Below, in pieces: positions 9,514 to 18,587 of a stretch of DNA of 64,000 nt. Location: assembly GCA_017622845.1 (NCBI GenBank), contig JAGAQJ010000049.1, positions 24,052 to 88,051 on the forward strand, given 5' to 3'. The translations under genes and the position numbers were made by a program. The first letter of the stretch is position 1; each line of letters starts with the position of its first letter. Origin of the DNA: Lachnospiraceae bacterium. Its GTDB lineage: Bacteria; Bacillota; Clostridia; Lachnospirales; Lachnospiraceae. The notes beneath the pieces were generated by a model. The model did not search any database. It saw nothing but the letters and a program-made list of their open reading frames with translations, and was not told the DNA's origin.

Positions 9514-10317
9514 ATGGAGGTGATACGAATTTATGAGGTATATATTGATATCTATTTTATAGAAAACGGGATGATGGATGCGCAGCTTTTGATTCTGACA
9601 ATGCTGCTGCTGAAGGAAAAAATCCTGCCGCGGAGACTGGCAGCAGCGTCCCTGACAGGAGGAATAGGAGCTGTACTGATTCTCTTGTCCGGTGTCGGAT
9701 TCGGCATCGGCTACATTCTGCTTGTGCTTGTGCTTGACATGGTGATGCTTCTTGTGTGCATGAAGGGAATTCTTAGACGGGAGGAGGCATTTCAGAGGAT
9801 TGCAATAGGAGTCATTTATCTGCATGGTATGGCATTTGCCTACGGAAAGCTGGTGGAATGCGCTGAAAGACTTGGGGCAGGAGGGGCGGCGCAGATTGTG
9901 GTGGCAGCCGGGATTACAGGTATTGTATGCTTTCTGCTTGTCTATCGCGCCCGTGCGAAGCGAAGATGCATTTATAAGGTGACACTGACAGAGAACGGTG
10001 AGAAAGTCGAGCTTAAGGCATTGTTTGATACAGGCAATCTTCTGACAGACCCCATATCGGGCAAGCCTGTTTCGGTAATGGAGGATACGGAGATTATCAG
10101 GCAGTGGATTACAAAATATCCGCAGAAGTATAAAGCGATTCCTTATCGGAGCGTCGGAAAGGAACACGGGGTCCTTGAAGGGATTGTGGTAGATGAATTG
10201 GTCATACAGAAGGAAGAGGAACAGGTGGTAAAAAAGGAGACAATTGTAGCTCTCTATAAAGGAAGGCTTTCCGGCGAGGGAGCTTTTCAGATGATATTAA
10301 ACCATAATCTGATATAA
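9514..10317 (+). CDS. spoIIGA: Sporulation sigma-E processing peptidase SpoIIGA
   Basis: Membrane-embedded aspartic protease that removes the pro-sequence of sigma-E in the mother cell. The N-terminal half has about five hydrophobic segments; the C-terminal half carries LFDTGNLLTDPISGKPV with the catalytic Asp (base 10027), the signature of SpoIIGA. Immediate linkage to sigE confirms it. The start is uncertain: the only good ribosome-binding site, GGAGGTGAT at 9516-9524, lies inside the frame and is placed for an ATT codon at 9529 rather than the ATG at 9514 used here. Homologues start close to the YEVYIDIYFIEN stretch, which fits the later start. Confidence 0.9.
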   Translation: MEVIRIYEVYIDIYFIENGMMDAQLLILTMLLLKEKILPRRLAAASLTGGIGAVLILLSGVGFGIGYILLVLVLDMVMLLVCMKGILRREEAFQRIAIGVIYLHGMAFAYGKLVECAERLGAGGAAQIVVAAGITGIVCFLLVYRARAKRRCIYKVTLTENGEKVELKALFDTGNLLTDPISGKPVSVMEDTEIIRQWITKYPQKYKAIPYRSVGKEHGVLEGIVVDELVIQKEEEQVVKKETIVALYKGRLSGEGAFQMILNHNLI

Positions 10318-10332
10318 AGCAAAGGGAGGTTT

Positions 10333-11064
10333 ATGATGATTATTAAATTATATTTGCCGGGAAGAGTAAGGCTGTCATTAGGCAAACATAACAATAAGGG
10401 TGCCGCAGGAAACGAAATACACTATATCGGAGGCTCAGAGGTGCTGCCCCCTCCGCTGGAGGGAGAGGAGGAAAACGAGGCGATTAACGGTCTGGAGACA
10501 GAAGGAGCAAACGAGGCAAGAGCGCTTCTGATTGAACACAATCTCAGGCTTGTGGTATATATTGCCAAGAAGTTTGACAACACGGGAGTGGGTGTGGAGG
10601 ATTTGATTTCCATAGGAACGATTGGGCTGATTAAGGCAATTAATACCTTTAACCGCAGTAAAAATATTAAGCTTGCAACATATGCATCAAGATGCATTGA
10701 AAATGAAATTCTGATGTACCTGAGAAGAAATAATAAGACAAAGCTGGAGGTTTCCATTGACGAACCGTTAAATGTAGACTGGGATGGAAATGAACTACTT
10801 TTATCAGATATCCTCGGAACGGATGAAGATGTGATTTACAAGGACCTTGAGAATGAGGTGGAACGCAGCCAGTTAAAAAGAGCGATATCAAAGCTTGGAG
10901 AGCGTGAACGCACGATTATCATGCTCCGGTTTGGACTCAACAGTCCTGATGACATGGAAATGACACAGAAAGAAGTAGCAGACTATCTTGGAATATCCCA
11001 GTCTTATATTTCAAGGCTCGAAAAAAAGATTATGAAAAGACTGAAAAAGGAAATGGTAAGCTGA
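10333..11064 (+). CDS. sigE: RNA polymerase sporulation sigma factor sigma-E (pro-form)
   Basis: Mother-cell sigma factor of early sporulation, 243 residues. The N-terminal pro-sequence is visible, with the conserved processing neighbourhood [12 protein letters not shown] at about residues 35-46. Region 2 ([39 protein letters not shown]) and region 4 with its helix-turn-helix ([20 protein letters not shown]) follow. GGGAGGT precedes the ATG at 10333; a second ATG follows at once. It lies 15 bases after spoIIGA, whose product activates it, so the two form an operon as in Bacillus. Confidence 0.98.
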   Translation: MMIIKLYLPGRVRLSLGKHNNKGAAGNEIHYIGGSEVLPPPLEGEEENEAINGLETEGANEARALLIEHNLRLVVYIAKKFDNTGVGVEDLISIGTIGLIKAINTFNRSKNIKLATYASRCIENEILMYLRRNNKTKLEVSIDEPLNVDWDGNELLLSDILGTDEDVIYKDLENEVERSQLKRAISKLGERERTIIMLRFGLNSPDDMEMTQKEVADYLGISQSYISRLEKKIMKRLKKEMVS

Positions 11065-11109
11065 CAGGATTCATACAGACGCATTTACGCCCTTTGTACA
11101 TATGTCCGT

Positions 11110-11128
11110 ACAGGCATTCATTGCCTGT
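11110..11128 (+). promoter_or_regulatory. Hairpin in the sigE-sigG spacer
   Basis: ACAGGCA (11110-11116) pairs perfectly with TGCCTGT (11122-11128) around a five-base loop. It has no T-run, so it is not a typical terminator. It lies 28 bases before the sigG start and ahead of its GGAGGG ribosome-binding site. Confidence 0.55.
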
Positions 11129-11156
11129 TGGGCATAGACTATAGGAGGGTATAAGA

Positions 11157-11939
11157 ATGGCACTTGGTAAAGTTGAAATATGCGGTGTAAATACGTCGAA
11201 GCTTCCGATTCTGAAAAATGAAGAAAAAGAGGCGCTCTTTGCGAGAATCGAACAGGGCGATATGGAAGCAAGAGAAGAATATATCAGAGGAAACTTAAGG
11301 CTGGTCCTGAGTGTGATTAAAAGGTTCTCACAATCCAATGAGAATGTAGACGACTTGTTTCAGATAGGATGCATCGGTCTGATTAAGGCGATTGACAATT
11401 TTGATTCCAGCTTAGATGTGAAGTTTTCAACCTATGCAGTTCCTATGATCATTGGGGAAATCAGAAGATTCCTGCGTGATTCCAGTAATCCGATACGTGT
11501 GAGCCGTTCCCTGAAGGATACTGCGTATAAGGCAATCTATGCAAAGGAAAATCTTACCAGGAAAAATCTCCGGGAGCCGACAATCATGGAGATATCCGAA
11601 GAAATCGGCATTCCCAAGGAGGATATCGTATATGCGCTGGATGCGATACAAAATCCCATGAGCTTGTACGAACCGGTATATACAGAGGGCGGAGATACGC
11701 TTTATGTGATGGATCAGATTAGCGACAAAAAGTGCAAAGAGGACAACTGGGTCGAAAATATCTCACTGAGTGAGGCAATGAAAAGATTAGATGAGAGAGA
11801 GAATGAGATTATCCAGCTAAGATTTTTTGAGGGAAAAACGCAGATGGAAGTGGCGGAGTATATCGGAATATCCCAGGCGCAGGTATCAAGGCTTGAAAAA
11901 AATGCCCTGCGCGTTATGAAAAAATATTTAGTCTATTAA
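11157..11939 (+). CDS. sigG: RNA polymerase sporulation sigma factor sigma-G
   Basis: Forespore late sigma factor, 260 residues. The N-terminal VEICGVNTSKLPILKNEEK is the hallmark of sigma-G (this segment is used for anti-sigma factor recognition in Bacillus). Region 2 (NLRLVLSVIKRF, DDLFQIGCIGLIKAIDNF, FSTYAVPMIIGEIRRF) and region 4 (TQMEVAEYIGISQAQVSRLE) are intact. The ATG at 11157 follows AGGAGGG. The gene lies 92 bases after sigE with a hairpin between, the classic spoIIGA-sigE-sigG order. Read-through from the sigE operon is possible, but the forespore promoter was not identified. Confidence 0.98.
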   Translation: MALGKVEICGVNTSKLPILKNEEKEALFARIEQGDMEAREEYIRGNLRLVLSVIKRFSQSNENVDDLFQIGCIGLIKAIDNFDSSLDVKFSTYAVPMIIGEIRRFLRDSSNPIRVSRSLKDTAYKAIYAKENLTRKNLREPTIMEISEEIGIPKEDIVYALDAIQNPMSLYEPVYTEGGDTLYVMDQISDKKCKEDNWVENISLSEAMKRLDERENEIIQLRFFEGKTQMEVAEYIGISQAQVSRLEKNALRVMKKYLVY

Positions 11940-11995
11940 ATTTGAAGTTTTTAGAAAAAATCTGCTTATTTTGAAGTGACAGACAATACAAACTA

Positions 11996-12024
11996 TTGAC
12001 TAAAATCGAAAAACAATTTACAAT
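11996..12024 (+). promoter_or_regulatory. Sigma-A-type promoter of the chemoreceptor gene
   Basis: TTGACT (11996-12001) and TACAAT (12019-12024) are separated by exactly 17 bases, 45 bases ahead of the chemoreceptor start. Good match to the vegetative consensus. Confidence 0.7.
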
Positions 12025-12068
12025 AGTTCTTAAGTAATTAAAGTTTGTTGTGCGAAAGGAAGTTACTT

Positions 12069-13859
12069 ATGAATAAGCAGAAAAAGAATAAATCAGGCAG
12101 ACGTACAAGTGTTAAGTGGTTGATTATAGCAATCGCATCGGTCCCTCTTTTGGTCGCATGTGTATTAATTACGACTTTTTCAGCATGGATTTTGAAAGAC
12201 GGATTGAAGAACGAAGTGGTAACAGGTCTGGAGTCCTCCGCATCGGGCGTGCTGCTGTCTTTGGATTATGTTTCTACGGACAGCTTCCGTCTGGTGGGTG
12301 AAGATTTGTACAAGGGCGATTATAATGTCACGGAGAATATGGACGCGATTGACTACTTTGCTTCCAGCAATGATGTGGAAATCACAATATTTTACGGAGA
12401 CACCAGAAGGGCGACTACGATCAAAAATGAAAACGGACAGAGAATCGTGGGAACGGTAGCGGATTCTGAAGTTGCGTCAATCGTACTGGATCAGGGACAG
12501 GAATATAATACGGAAGATGTGATAGTAAACAATAAGCACTATTATGGATATTACATGCCGGTAAAGGATTTGAGTACAGGAAATGTTGTAGGCATGATTT
12601 TTGCAGGGAAGTCGCAGGAGGAGGTTACTTCATACATTAGTGTAAGAATTAACGCTCTGGTCATTTTATCCGTTGTTATCTATATTCTCTGCATGATAGT
12701 TGCGACGCTTGTTACCCAAAAAAGATTCCTTGTGCCGATTGGAAAGCTGTCGAAAGTGGCGCAAAGGCTGGCAGGAGGAGATATTAACCAACAGGTTGAA
12801 CGGGATACAAACGATGAGTTTGGAGACCTGACCGATGACTTTGCAATGATGATAGCGAATATAGGAAATCAGGCACGGATTGCAGAAAAAGTAGCTGACG
12901 GAGATTTGACAGTAGCATGCAAGCCGGCAGGCGAAGCCGATGTTATGGGCAAGGCACTCAAGAAGATGCTGCATGATAATAACAGGAATCTGTCTGTAAT
13001 CCGCGATGCGGCAGCAAGAATGGCATCAGGCGCAAACGAGGTTGCGAGTGCAAGTAATTCCCTGGCGCAGGGTACAACTGAGCAGGCAAGCGCGATTGAG
13101 GAGATTACGGCTTCCATTGAAGAGATTGCAAATGGTGCAAAAATCAATGCAGATGATGCCAATAAGGCAAATGATTTAGTACAGAATACTAAGGACGAGG
13201 CAATTCGCGGCAACGAGCAGATGAAGCAGATGATATCTGCAATGCAGGATATCAATGAGTCTTCTGAGAATATTTCTAAGATTATGAAGGTAATTGATGA
13301 CATTGCTTTCCAGACCAACATTTTGGCACTGAATGCTTCCGTGGAGGCCGCAAGAGCAGGAGTGCATGGCAAAGGATTTGCGGTAGTGGCTGATGAGGTT
13401 CGAAACCTGGCAAGCAAATCAGCGGAAGCTGCTAAGGATTCTGCTGAGATGATAGAGGATTCCATTAAGAGGGTTGAGGTTGGTTCTAAGCTTGCAGTGG
13501 AGACAGCAGCGGCTCTTGAAGAAATCTTAAGCTCTGTTGAGAATATCGCATCAATTGTAAGCAACATTGCAGAGGCTTCAGTTAATCAGGCAAGTTCTGT
13601 AGGACAGGTTAACGCAGGCATTACACAAATCGCGGATGTTGTACAGACAAATTCTGCCACATCTGAGCAGTGTGCAGCCGCCAGTGCAGAGCTTTCAAGC
13701 CTTGCAGGACAGCTTCAGCATGCAGTCGGCAAGTATAAGCTTCTTGCCAAAAGGGGAAGAAAGGTTGACTTTGATGATATGACGGAAGCTGAGGAAGAGA
13801 GTGACTATGTAGATAACGAAAGCATCATTTCGCTCGAATCAGACTTCGGGAAATATTAA
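12069..13859 (+). CDS. Methyl-accepting chemotaxis protein with extracellular Cache-type sensor
   Basis: A 596-residue transmembrane chemoreceptor. Helix one lies near residues 17-40; an extracellular domain of about 150 residues with the single-Cache pattern (GYYMPVKDLSTGNVVGMIFA near its end) follows; helix two lies near 195-218; then a HAMP domain and a long cytoplasmic coiled coil. The signalling tip FQTNILALNASVEAARAG is the most conserved stretch of this family. The start at 12069 is chosen because AAAGGAAG precedes it. It would signal through CheA/CheW to the flagellar motor, none of which are in the window. The ligand is unknown. It has its own promoter and a hairpin downstream, so it is probably monocistronic. 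Confidence 0.93.
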   Translation: MNKQKKNKSGRRTSVKWLIIAIASVPLLVACVLITTFSAWILKDGLKNEVVTGLESSASGVLLSLDYVSTDSFRLVGEDLYKGDYNVTENMDAIDYFASSNDVEITIFYGDTRRATTIKNENGQRIVGTVADSEVASIVLDQGQEYNTEDVIVNNKHYYGYYMPVKDLSTGNVVGMIFAGKSQEEVTSYISVRINALVILSVVIYILCMIVATLVTQKRFLVPIGKLSKVAQRLAGGDINQQVERDTNDEFGDLTDDFAMMIANIGNQARIAEKVADGDLTVACKPAGEADVMGKALKKMLHDNNRNLSVIRDAAARMASGANEVASASNSLAQGTTEQASAIEEITASIEEIANGAKINADDANKANDLVQNTKDEAIRGNEQMKQMISAMQDINESSENISKIMKVIDDIAFQTNILALNASVEAARAGVHGKGFAVVADEVRNLASKSAEAAKDSAEMIEDSIKRVEVGSKLAVETAAALEEILSSVENIASIVSNIAEASVNQASSVGQVNAGITQIADVVQTNSATSEQCAAASAELSSLAGQLQHAVGKYKLLAKRGRKVDFDDMTEAEEESDYVDNESIISLESDFGKY

Positions 13860-13884
13860 ATAAAAATAACAGGCAATTGTTCTG

Positions 13885-13915
13885 CCCCGGCAATAAAATG
13901 TCGGGGTAGTATTTC
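13885..13915 (+). terminator. Probable terminator after the chemoreceptor gene
   Basis: CCCCGGCA (13885-13892) pairs with TGTCGGGG (13899-13906) with one G-T pair and a six-base loop. The following TAGTATTTC is a weak T-run, so strength is uncertain. Confidence 0.55.
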
Positions 13916-13944
13916 ATGCAGACAGAGACGAAAAAGGAGCAAAG

Positions 13945-14622
13945 TTGAAAATATACGCAGCAAGAGTCTGTGCGATTCAGGCAGCAGAGGAGAAAAGGCT
14001 GTGTGAGCTGTTAGACAGTGACAGAATGGTTAAGGTACGGACATTGAAACATCAAAAAGAGAAGGAACGGAGTATATGCGCAGGACTGCTGCTTCGGTAT
14101 GCTTTTCTGCAGGCAGGCTATCATGAAAACGCATGGCAGCAAATTGAGATTGAAAAAGGGGAATACGGCAAACCGCAGATGAAAGAATATCCGGACTTCC
14201 ACTATTCATTGTCACATTCCGGGGAATGGGTTGTATGTGCTGCAGATGCGGCGCCGGTGGGGGCAGACGTACAGGAAATGAAGCCATGGAAGATGCAGCT
14301 GGCAAAAAGGTTTTACCATAGAGAGGAATACAGCAGGCTCCTTGCATTGGGGGAGATGGATACAGACAGACAGACCAGAGCGTTTTATCGTATGTGGACA
14401 GCAAAGGAAAGCGTGGTGAAGCGGACCGGAAGAGGGATTGGAGCCGGTGTCAGCAGGTATGTGACCACAGAAGATTTTCAATGTGTATATGACGAAGCTG
14501 CAAATGAAACAATTCATATCAAACAATATGATGAACTGGAAGGATATATCGTCTGTGTATGCAGTGAGTCAGGAAATTTTCCCAAAAAACTTGAATTGAT
14601 TAATATTACGAACATGGGATAA
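13945..14622 (+). CDS. 4'-phosphopantetheinyl transferase, Sfp type
   Basis: Transfers the phosphopantetheine arm of CoA to a serine of a carrier protein. The 225-residue length and three motifs fit the Sfp/AcpT superfamily: GKPQMKEYPDFHYSLSHSG (residues about 74-92), VGADVQEM with the metal-binding acidic residues near 109, and FYRMWTAKESVVKRTGRG near 152. The start is a TTG preceded by AAGGAG. The usual clients are carrier proteins of fatty-acid, polyketide or peptide synthetases; no such synthetase is in the window, so the substrate is open. It lies 21 bases before the large cNMP-fold gene and is probably co-transcribed with it. Confidence 0.9.
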   Translation: MKIYAARVCAIQAAEEKRLCELLDSDRMVKVRTLKHQKEKERSICAGLLLRYAFLQAGYHENAWQQIEIEKGEYGKPQMKEYPDFHYSLSHSGEWVVCAADAAPVGADVQEMKPWKMQLAKRFYHREEYSRLLALGEMDTDRQTRAFYRMWTAKESVVKRTGRGIGAGVSRYVTTEDFQCVYDEAANETIHIKQYDELEGYIVCVCSESGNFPKKLELINITNMG

Positions 14623-14643
14623 AGGCCAAATGGAGGAAAGCAG

Positions 14644-16965
14644 ATGCTAAAGGAGTATGGAAAAAATCCAGTTAAAAAAGGAGAAGTAATCTTTACAGTG
14701 GGTGAGGCGCTGAGCCAGATTGGAATTGTTCTTTCCGGAAAGGTAATCATGCAGGGAGACTGTATCAAAATGATGAGAACGCAGGGCTCTTATCTTGCAT
14801 TAAATGAATTGGGGCAGGAGACTTACAGTGCGACCTATACGGCACTGGAAGATTCGGTTGTGTATGTGCTTCCGGTTCAGGGAGAAGCGACACTCAAAAA
14901 TATTATCGGAAAAAATGCGGATTACCGTGCCATTATGATATCATCGCAATTTCGGACTGCAGTAGAGCTTTACCGGATCAAATTAAGCCTGAATGAGCGT
15001 ACGGAGAGAATTTATGCCTTTGCGCAGCGGAGCTACGAGGAATATAAGAATATGTGCAGGGCGTTTGGCTTTCCGGTGATGGGAATAGAGGAGCTTGAAG
15101 ACCTCAGCCCTTATGAAAGTGCACAGGATATTGATGAGAACAAAGTCACTTATTATGAGGAAGGAGCAAAAATTCCTCTGCCTGCCAATAAGACATATTT
15201 TTCATACAGCGAAGAGATGGTGAGCATTCAGGTCCATGAGATTATGGAGTTTGTGGCAGTGCTGCGCGAGGATTGTACTGCCGCAGCAGAATACATCAAG
15301 AGTCTGCTTGATGCCTTATGCTTAAGACCAAGAATCAATCTGTATGAATACATGTACAATAAAGCGCAGGAAATCAAGAAAAAAGACGATGTACCGATTG
15401 AACTCCATATGTTTATGAATGGTATTATTGAGGAAACAGGTTTTCAATACAAAGAGCTGCAAAGCCAGTCTGCCAATATGCCTGATCTTGACATGGAACA
15501 ATTAAGGAGTAAATTGGACAGCCTGGCTTCCGGAAAAATATCCAATGGAGAGCAGAAATCCAAGGAAGAAAAGGAAGCGGATATTAAGAGGGATTTGGAA
15601 TCCCTGAAGGGTTCCATGGAACAAATTCTCCGGTATGGGGCACTCAGCGATGAGGATAATAAGACGCTCAGGGTAAATGTAGAGCATCTTGTACATGCAC
15701 CTGACAGAATGTCTATTGAAGATGATGTGAAAAAGGCAAAGAAAGCGATTACTCCGCTTGTATTCAAGCTTTATCTGGCATGCTACCGCAGAATCAAGGA
15801 GGGACTGATAGAACCGCCCAAGGCAGTAGAGCTTTTTATGAATTTCGGCATGCTTGACGAGCGGCTGCTTGATGCAGAACATTTGGAATTTTTATGCGGA
15901 ATAGAGCCTGAAGTCAATGAAGGCCCCTGCAAAGTAGTCACCATGATGGAATGGCTCGACTTAATTTATGAAGGAAAGAGGGAGCCGTCCAAGAGTGAAT
16001 TTGATGAGGATTATGTAGAGAATCTCCGTTCACTCAAGAAGCAGGGGGAGATTACGGAAAAGGAACAGAAGGTATTGCTTAATAATATGGACAAGCGGGT
16101 GGAGTACGAAATTATGAATATGCAGATGAGCAATTCACGTACTGTATACGGGCAGCCTTCTTCTTATATGCCGATTTTGTATAAAGAAGCGATATTCGGA
16201 TATCTTGACAAGATTCTTGTCACGAAAAAGAAAATTAACGAAAGTGTAAAAAAGCTTCTGAAGTTAGATTACTCCGTATTTTACAGAGAGGTCATTTACT
16301 CAAACAATGATCTTAAGATTATCAATGAAACAGTGATGAAAAATGTATATCCGGACGTTATATTGTTCCCGTTATTTGGAAATAACGCGTCAATGTGGCA
16401 GGAGGTCGGCGGCAAGAATAAGGGAACGCCGGGGCGTTTCTGCTTTCCGATAATGACAAGCAGCAACATTGATGACCTGATGATAAAAATGTTCGGCCGC
16501 TTCCGCTGGGAGCTTTGCCGCTGCATACAAGGCATGGCATGGAACGATGTAAAGGTAAAATCACTGACCTCAGAGTATATGGATTACATTCAGTTCTACC
16601 GCAAAAACAGGGATTTATCAGATGAGGCACGCGATAAAATTAAGCTCCAGATTCAGAAGGCAAGGAATAATTCAAGGGAAATCTTTCTTATGGATTATGA
16701 GGCATGGATTAAGAACGAGGCAAATGGCGCCATGAAGATGAACAAGGTGGCAAGGGAGATTGTAGCTACTTACTGTCCGTTAGAGAAGGGAATCCGGACC
16801 AGGCTTAATGCCCAAAGACCATACGAAGTGGCACAGGCGCGAAGCATCAGAAATGCGCAGAAGAAAAAGCAGGAGTTCGAGCTGAAAATCAAGGCGATAC
16901 AGAAGGTCACGCCGGATGTGCCGGACGAGATTATGAATACATATAACTTCTATGCGGATATGTAA
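14644..16965 (+). CDS. Large protein with N-terminal cyclic-nucleotide-binding-like fold, function unknown
   Basis: A 773-residue soluble protein. Residues 1-95 read like the beta-roll of the CRP/cNMP-binding family (KKGEVIFTVGEALSQIGIVL, then a GSYLALNELG turn), but the canonical phosphate-binding cassette is not clear and there is no helix-turn-helix. The rest is mostly helical and charged, with a Lys/Glu-rich coiled-coil-like part near residues 280-330 and a C-terminal half containing GTPGRFCFPIMTSSNIDDLM and MFGRFRWELCRCIQGM. No transmembrane segment or enzyme motif was recognised. The ATG follows GGAGGAAAG. It may be co-expressed with the phosphopantetheinyl transferase gene upstream; whether the two cooperate is unknown. 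Confidence 0.75.
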   Translation: MLKEYGKNPVKKGEVIFTVGEALSQIGIVLSGKVIMQGDCIKMMRTQGSYLALNELGQETYSATYTALEDSVVYVLPVQGEATLKNIIGKNADYRAIMISSQFRTAVELYRIKLSLNERTERIYAFAQRSYEEYKNMCRAFGFPVMGIEELEDLSPYESAQDIDENKVTYYEEGAKIPLPANKTYFSYSEEMVSIQVHEIMEFVAVLREDCTAAAEYIKSLLDALCLRPRINLYEYMYNKAQEIKKKDDVPIELHMFMNGIIEETGFQYKELQSQSANMPDLDMEQLRSKLDSLASGKISNGEQKSKEEKEADIKRDLESLKGSMEQILRYGALSDEDNKTLRVNVEHLVHAPDRMSIEDDVKKAKKAITPLVFKLYLACYRRIKEGLIEPPKAVELFMNFGMLDERLLDAEHLEFLCGIEPEVNEGPCKVVTMMEWLDLIYEGKREPSKSEFDEDYVENLRSLKKQGEITEKEQKVLLNNMDKRVEYEIMNMQMSNSRTVYGQPSSYMPILYKEAIFGYLDKILVTKKKINESVKKLLKLDYSVFYREVIYSNNDLKIINETVMKNVYPDVILFPLFGNNASMWQEVGGKNKGTPGRFCFPIMTSSNIDDLMIKMFGRFRWELCRCIQGMAWNDVKVKSLTSEYMDYIQFYRKNRDLSDEARDKIKLQIQKARNNSREIFLMDYEAWIKNEANGAMKMNKVAREIVATYCPLEKGIRTRLNAQRPYEVAQARSIRNAQKKKQEFELKIKAIQKVTPDVPDEIMNTYNFYADM

Positions 16966-17030
16966 GAAAGCAGCAGGCGGTTTGGGTGCTGTGTCAGATA
17001 ACCGCAAAACCAGATGATTGAAAATATTGA

Positions 17031-17066
17031 AAGACCGGCAAAATATTTAGTTTGCCGGTCTTTTGA
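17031..17066. terminator. Bidirectional terminator between convergent genes
   Basis: A perfect 12-bp stem, AAGACCGGCAAA (17031-17042) with TTTGCCGGTCTT (17051-17062), followed by T's on the plus strand and preceded by A's, so it can end transcripts from both sides. It lies between the convergent cNMP-fold gene and the CNNM gene. Confidence 0.9.
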
Positions 17067-17085
17067 AATGATTTATGAAAACGTT

Positions 17086-18402
17086 TTACGATTCCTCTGC
17101 TTTTGACTCGTCATCGTGTGCTTCAGATGGTTCATCGGCAGGTTCTTCACTTTCAGGAAGAAGTATTGTGACCGTTTCGATACGATTATTCTCTACCTTC
17201 TTGGCAGTGAGCGTGACTTTGTCCTGTGTGATAACAGATTCTCCCTCGGCAGGAAAGCGGTCCAGCAGTTCAATCATAATACCGCCGATGGAGTCGTAAT
17301 CTTCAGAGTCAAATTTTGTTCCAAGCGCATCGTTGATATCATCAAGCTTCATGCTTCCGCTTACCTCATATTCGTTGTCACTCAGCTTTTTCAGAAGCTC
17401 AGCTTCGTCGGCGTCAAACTCATCGCGGATTTCACCTACGATTTCTTCCAGAAGGTCCTCAACCGTAATCATGCCGACAGTAGCGCCGTATTCATTCAAT
17501 ACGAAAGCGACATTGGTCGTGATAAGACGCATCTCCAGAAGCAAATCAGCAGTTTTTTTGTACTCATAGGTGTAGTAGCCCTCACGCATGATATCGCGTA
17601 TCCTGAAGCTTTCTTTGTCATTGACCAGCAGGAAATCCTTCACGATAACAATACCGATAATATTGTCGATTTCATCTTCGTAGACAGGAAGGCGCGTGTA
17701 CATGGATTCGCGGAATATTGTCAGCAGCTCTTCATAGGATGCATTGACATCGACAGTAGTCATGTCGATGCGCGGAATCATGATATCTTTTGCCACGGAG
17801 TCGCCGAATTCAAACACGTTATAGATGAGCTTCTTTTCTTCCTGTTCGATAACGCCGTCTTCATGGCTGACATCAACATAAGTTTTCAGCTCCGTTTCTG
17901 TCATTACAACACGGTTGGAAGGGTCTATGTGCATAAGACCAAGGAAAATGCCTGCAATTTTGTCTATGATGAAGATAATCGGAGTCAATACCTGCATAAG
18001 GAAATAGATTACCCGTGCATATGCAAGGGATAGCTTTTCGTTGTTGCACATTGCCCATGTCTTCGGTACGATTTCACCGAAAATCAGTACGAGCAGTGTG
18101 AGAACACCGGTTGCGATACCGACAGCCGCATTTCCGAAGATACGTATAACGAGTGAGGTCATGAGAGAAGAAGCGCTGATATTAACAATATTGTTGCCGA
18201 TAAGTACTGCGCTGATGAGCTTACTTTTTTTATCAAGAATTTTTTGAAGCGTGATAACGCTTTTTGTGGGGTTTTCATCTGCCATTGCACGTACCTTTAC
18301 GCTGCTGATGGTGGTGAGGGCGGTCTCCGCCGATGAGAAAAAGCCTGACAGTACCAGAAGTACTGCGAGAATAACAAGTTGTATGACACCAGAGGTATCC
18401 AA
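17086..18402 (-). CDS. CNNM/CorC (HlyC-like) membrane protein with CBS pair
   Basis: A 438-residue protein of the family once called hemolysin C, now linked to magnesium and other divalent-cation transport. Domain order: CNNM transmembrane domain (residues 1-185, with FFSSAETALTTISS and FGEIVPKTWA), two CBS motifs (about 200-320, including KDIMIPRIDM and VLNEYGATVGMITVEDLLEE), and a C-terminal CorC_HlyC domain (340-420). The end is acidic. The start is a TTG with AAAGGAG ten bases upstream. It is convergent with the gene before it and divergent from the next. Annotation as a haemolysin should be avoided; the transported ion is not known. Confidence 0.92.
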   Translation of the reverse strand: MDTSGVIQLVILAVLLVLSGFFSSAETALTTISSVKVRAMADENPTKSVITLQKILDKKSKLISAVLIGNNIVNISASSLMTSLVIRIFGNAAVGIATGVLTLLVLIFGEIVPKTWAMCNNEKLSLAYARVIYFLMQVLTPIIFIIDKIAGIFLGLMHIDPSNRVVMTETELKTYVDVSHEDGVIEQEEKKLIYNVFEFGDSVAKDIMIPRIDMTTVDVNASYEELLTIFRESMYTRLPVYEDEIDNIIGIVIVKDFLLVNDKESFRIRDIMREGYYTYEYKKTADLLLEMRLITTNVAFVLNEYGATVGMITVEDLLEEIVGEIRDEFDADEAELLKKLSDNEYEVSGSMKLDDINDALGTKFDSEDYDSIGGIMIELLDRFPAEGESVITQDKVTLTAKKVENNRIETVTILLPESEEPADEPSEAHDDESKAEES

Positions 18403-18587
18403 AACAAAATCACTCCTTTAAAATTATAAATTCTTATTCTGCAACTGCTGTGAATATGACTGTTAGAAAAAGATTCCTTCCTTTACTTTCAGCATAAAAG
18501 TCATATTATTACGCGTATTAGCATAGATTATAACAGTGTTGGTGAAATAATACAAGACAATCTGTTAAAAATTGGAGGTAGTGTATT

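Noticed and set aside
12869-13567. Minus-strand frame of 232 codons
   Set aside because: Opposite the chemoreceptor coiled coil; low-complexity Ser/Ala/Leu composition is typical of antisense to Ala/Glu-rich helices.
17116-18033. Plus-strand frame of 305 codons
   Set aside because: It is antisense to the CNNM gene, which shows intact CBS and CorC motifs; the plus-strand reading has no family features.
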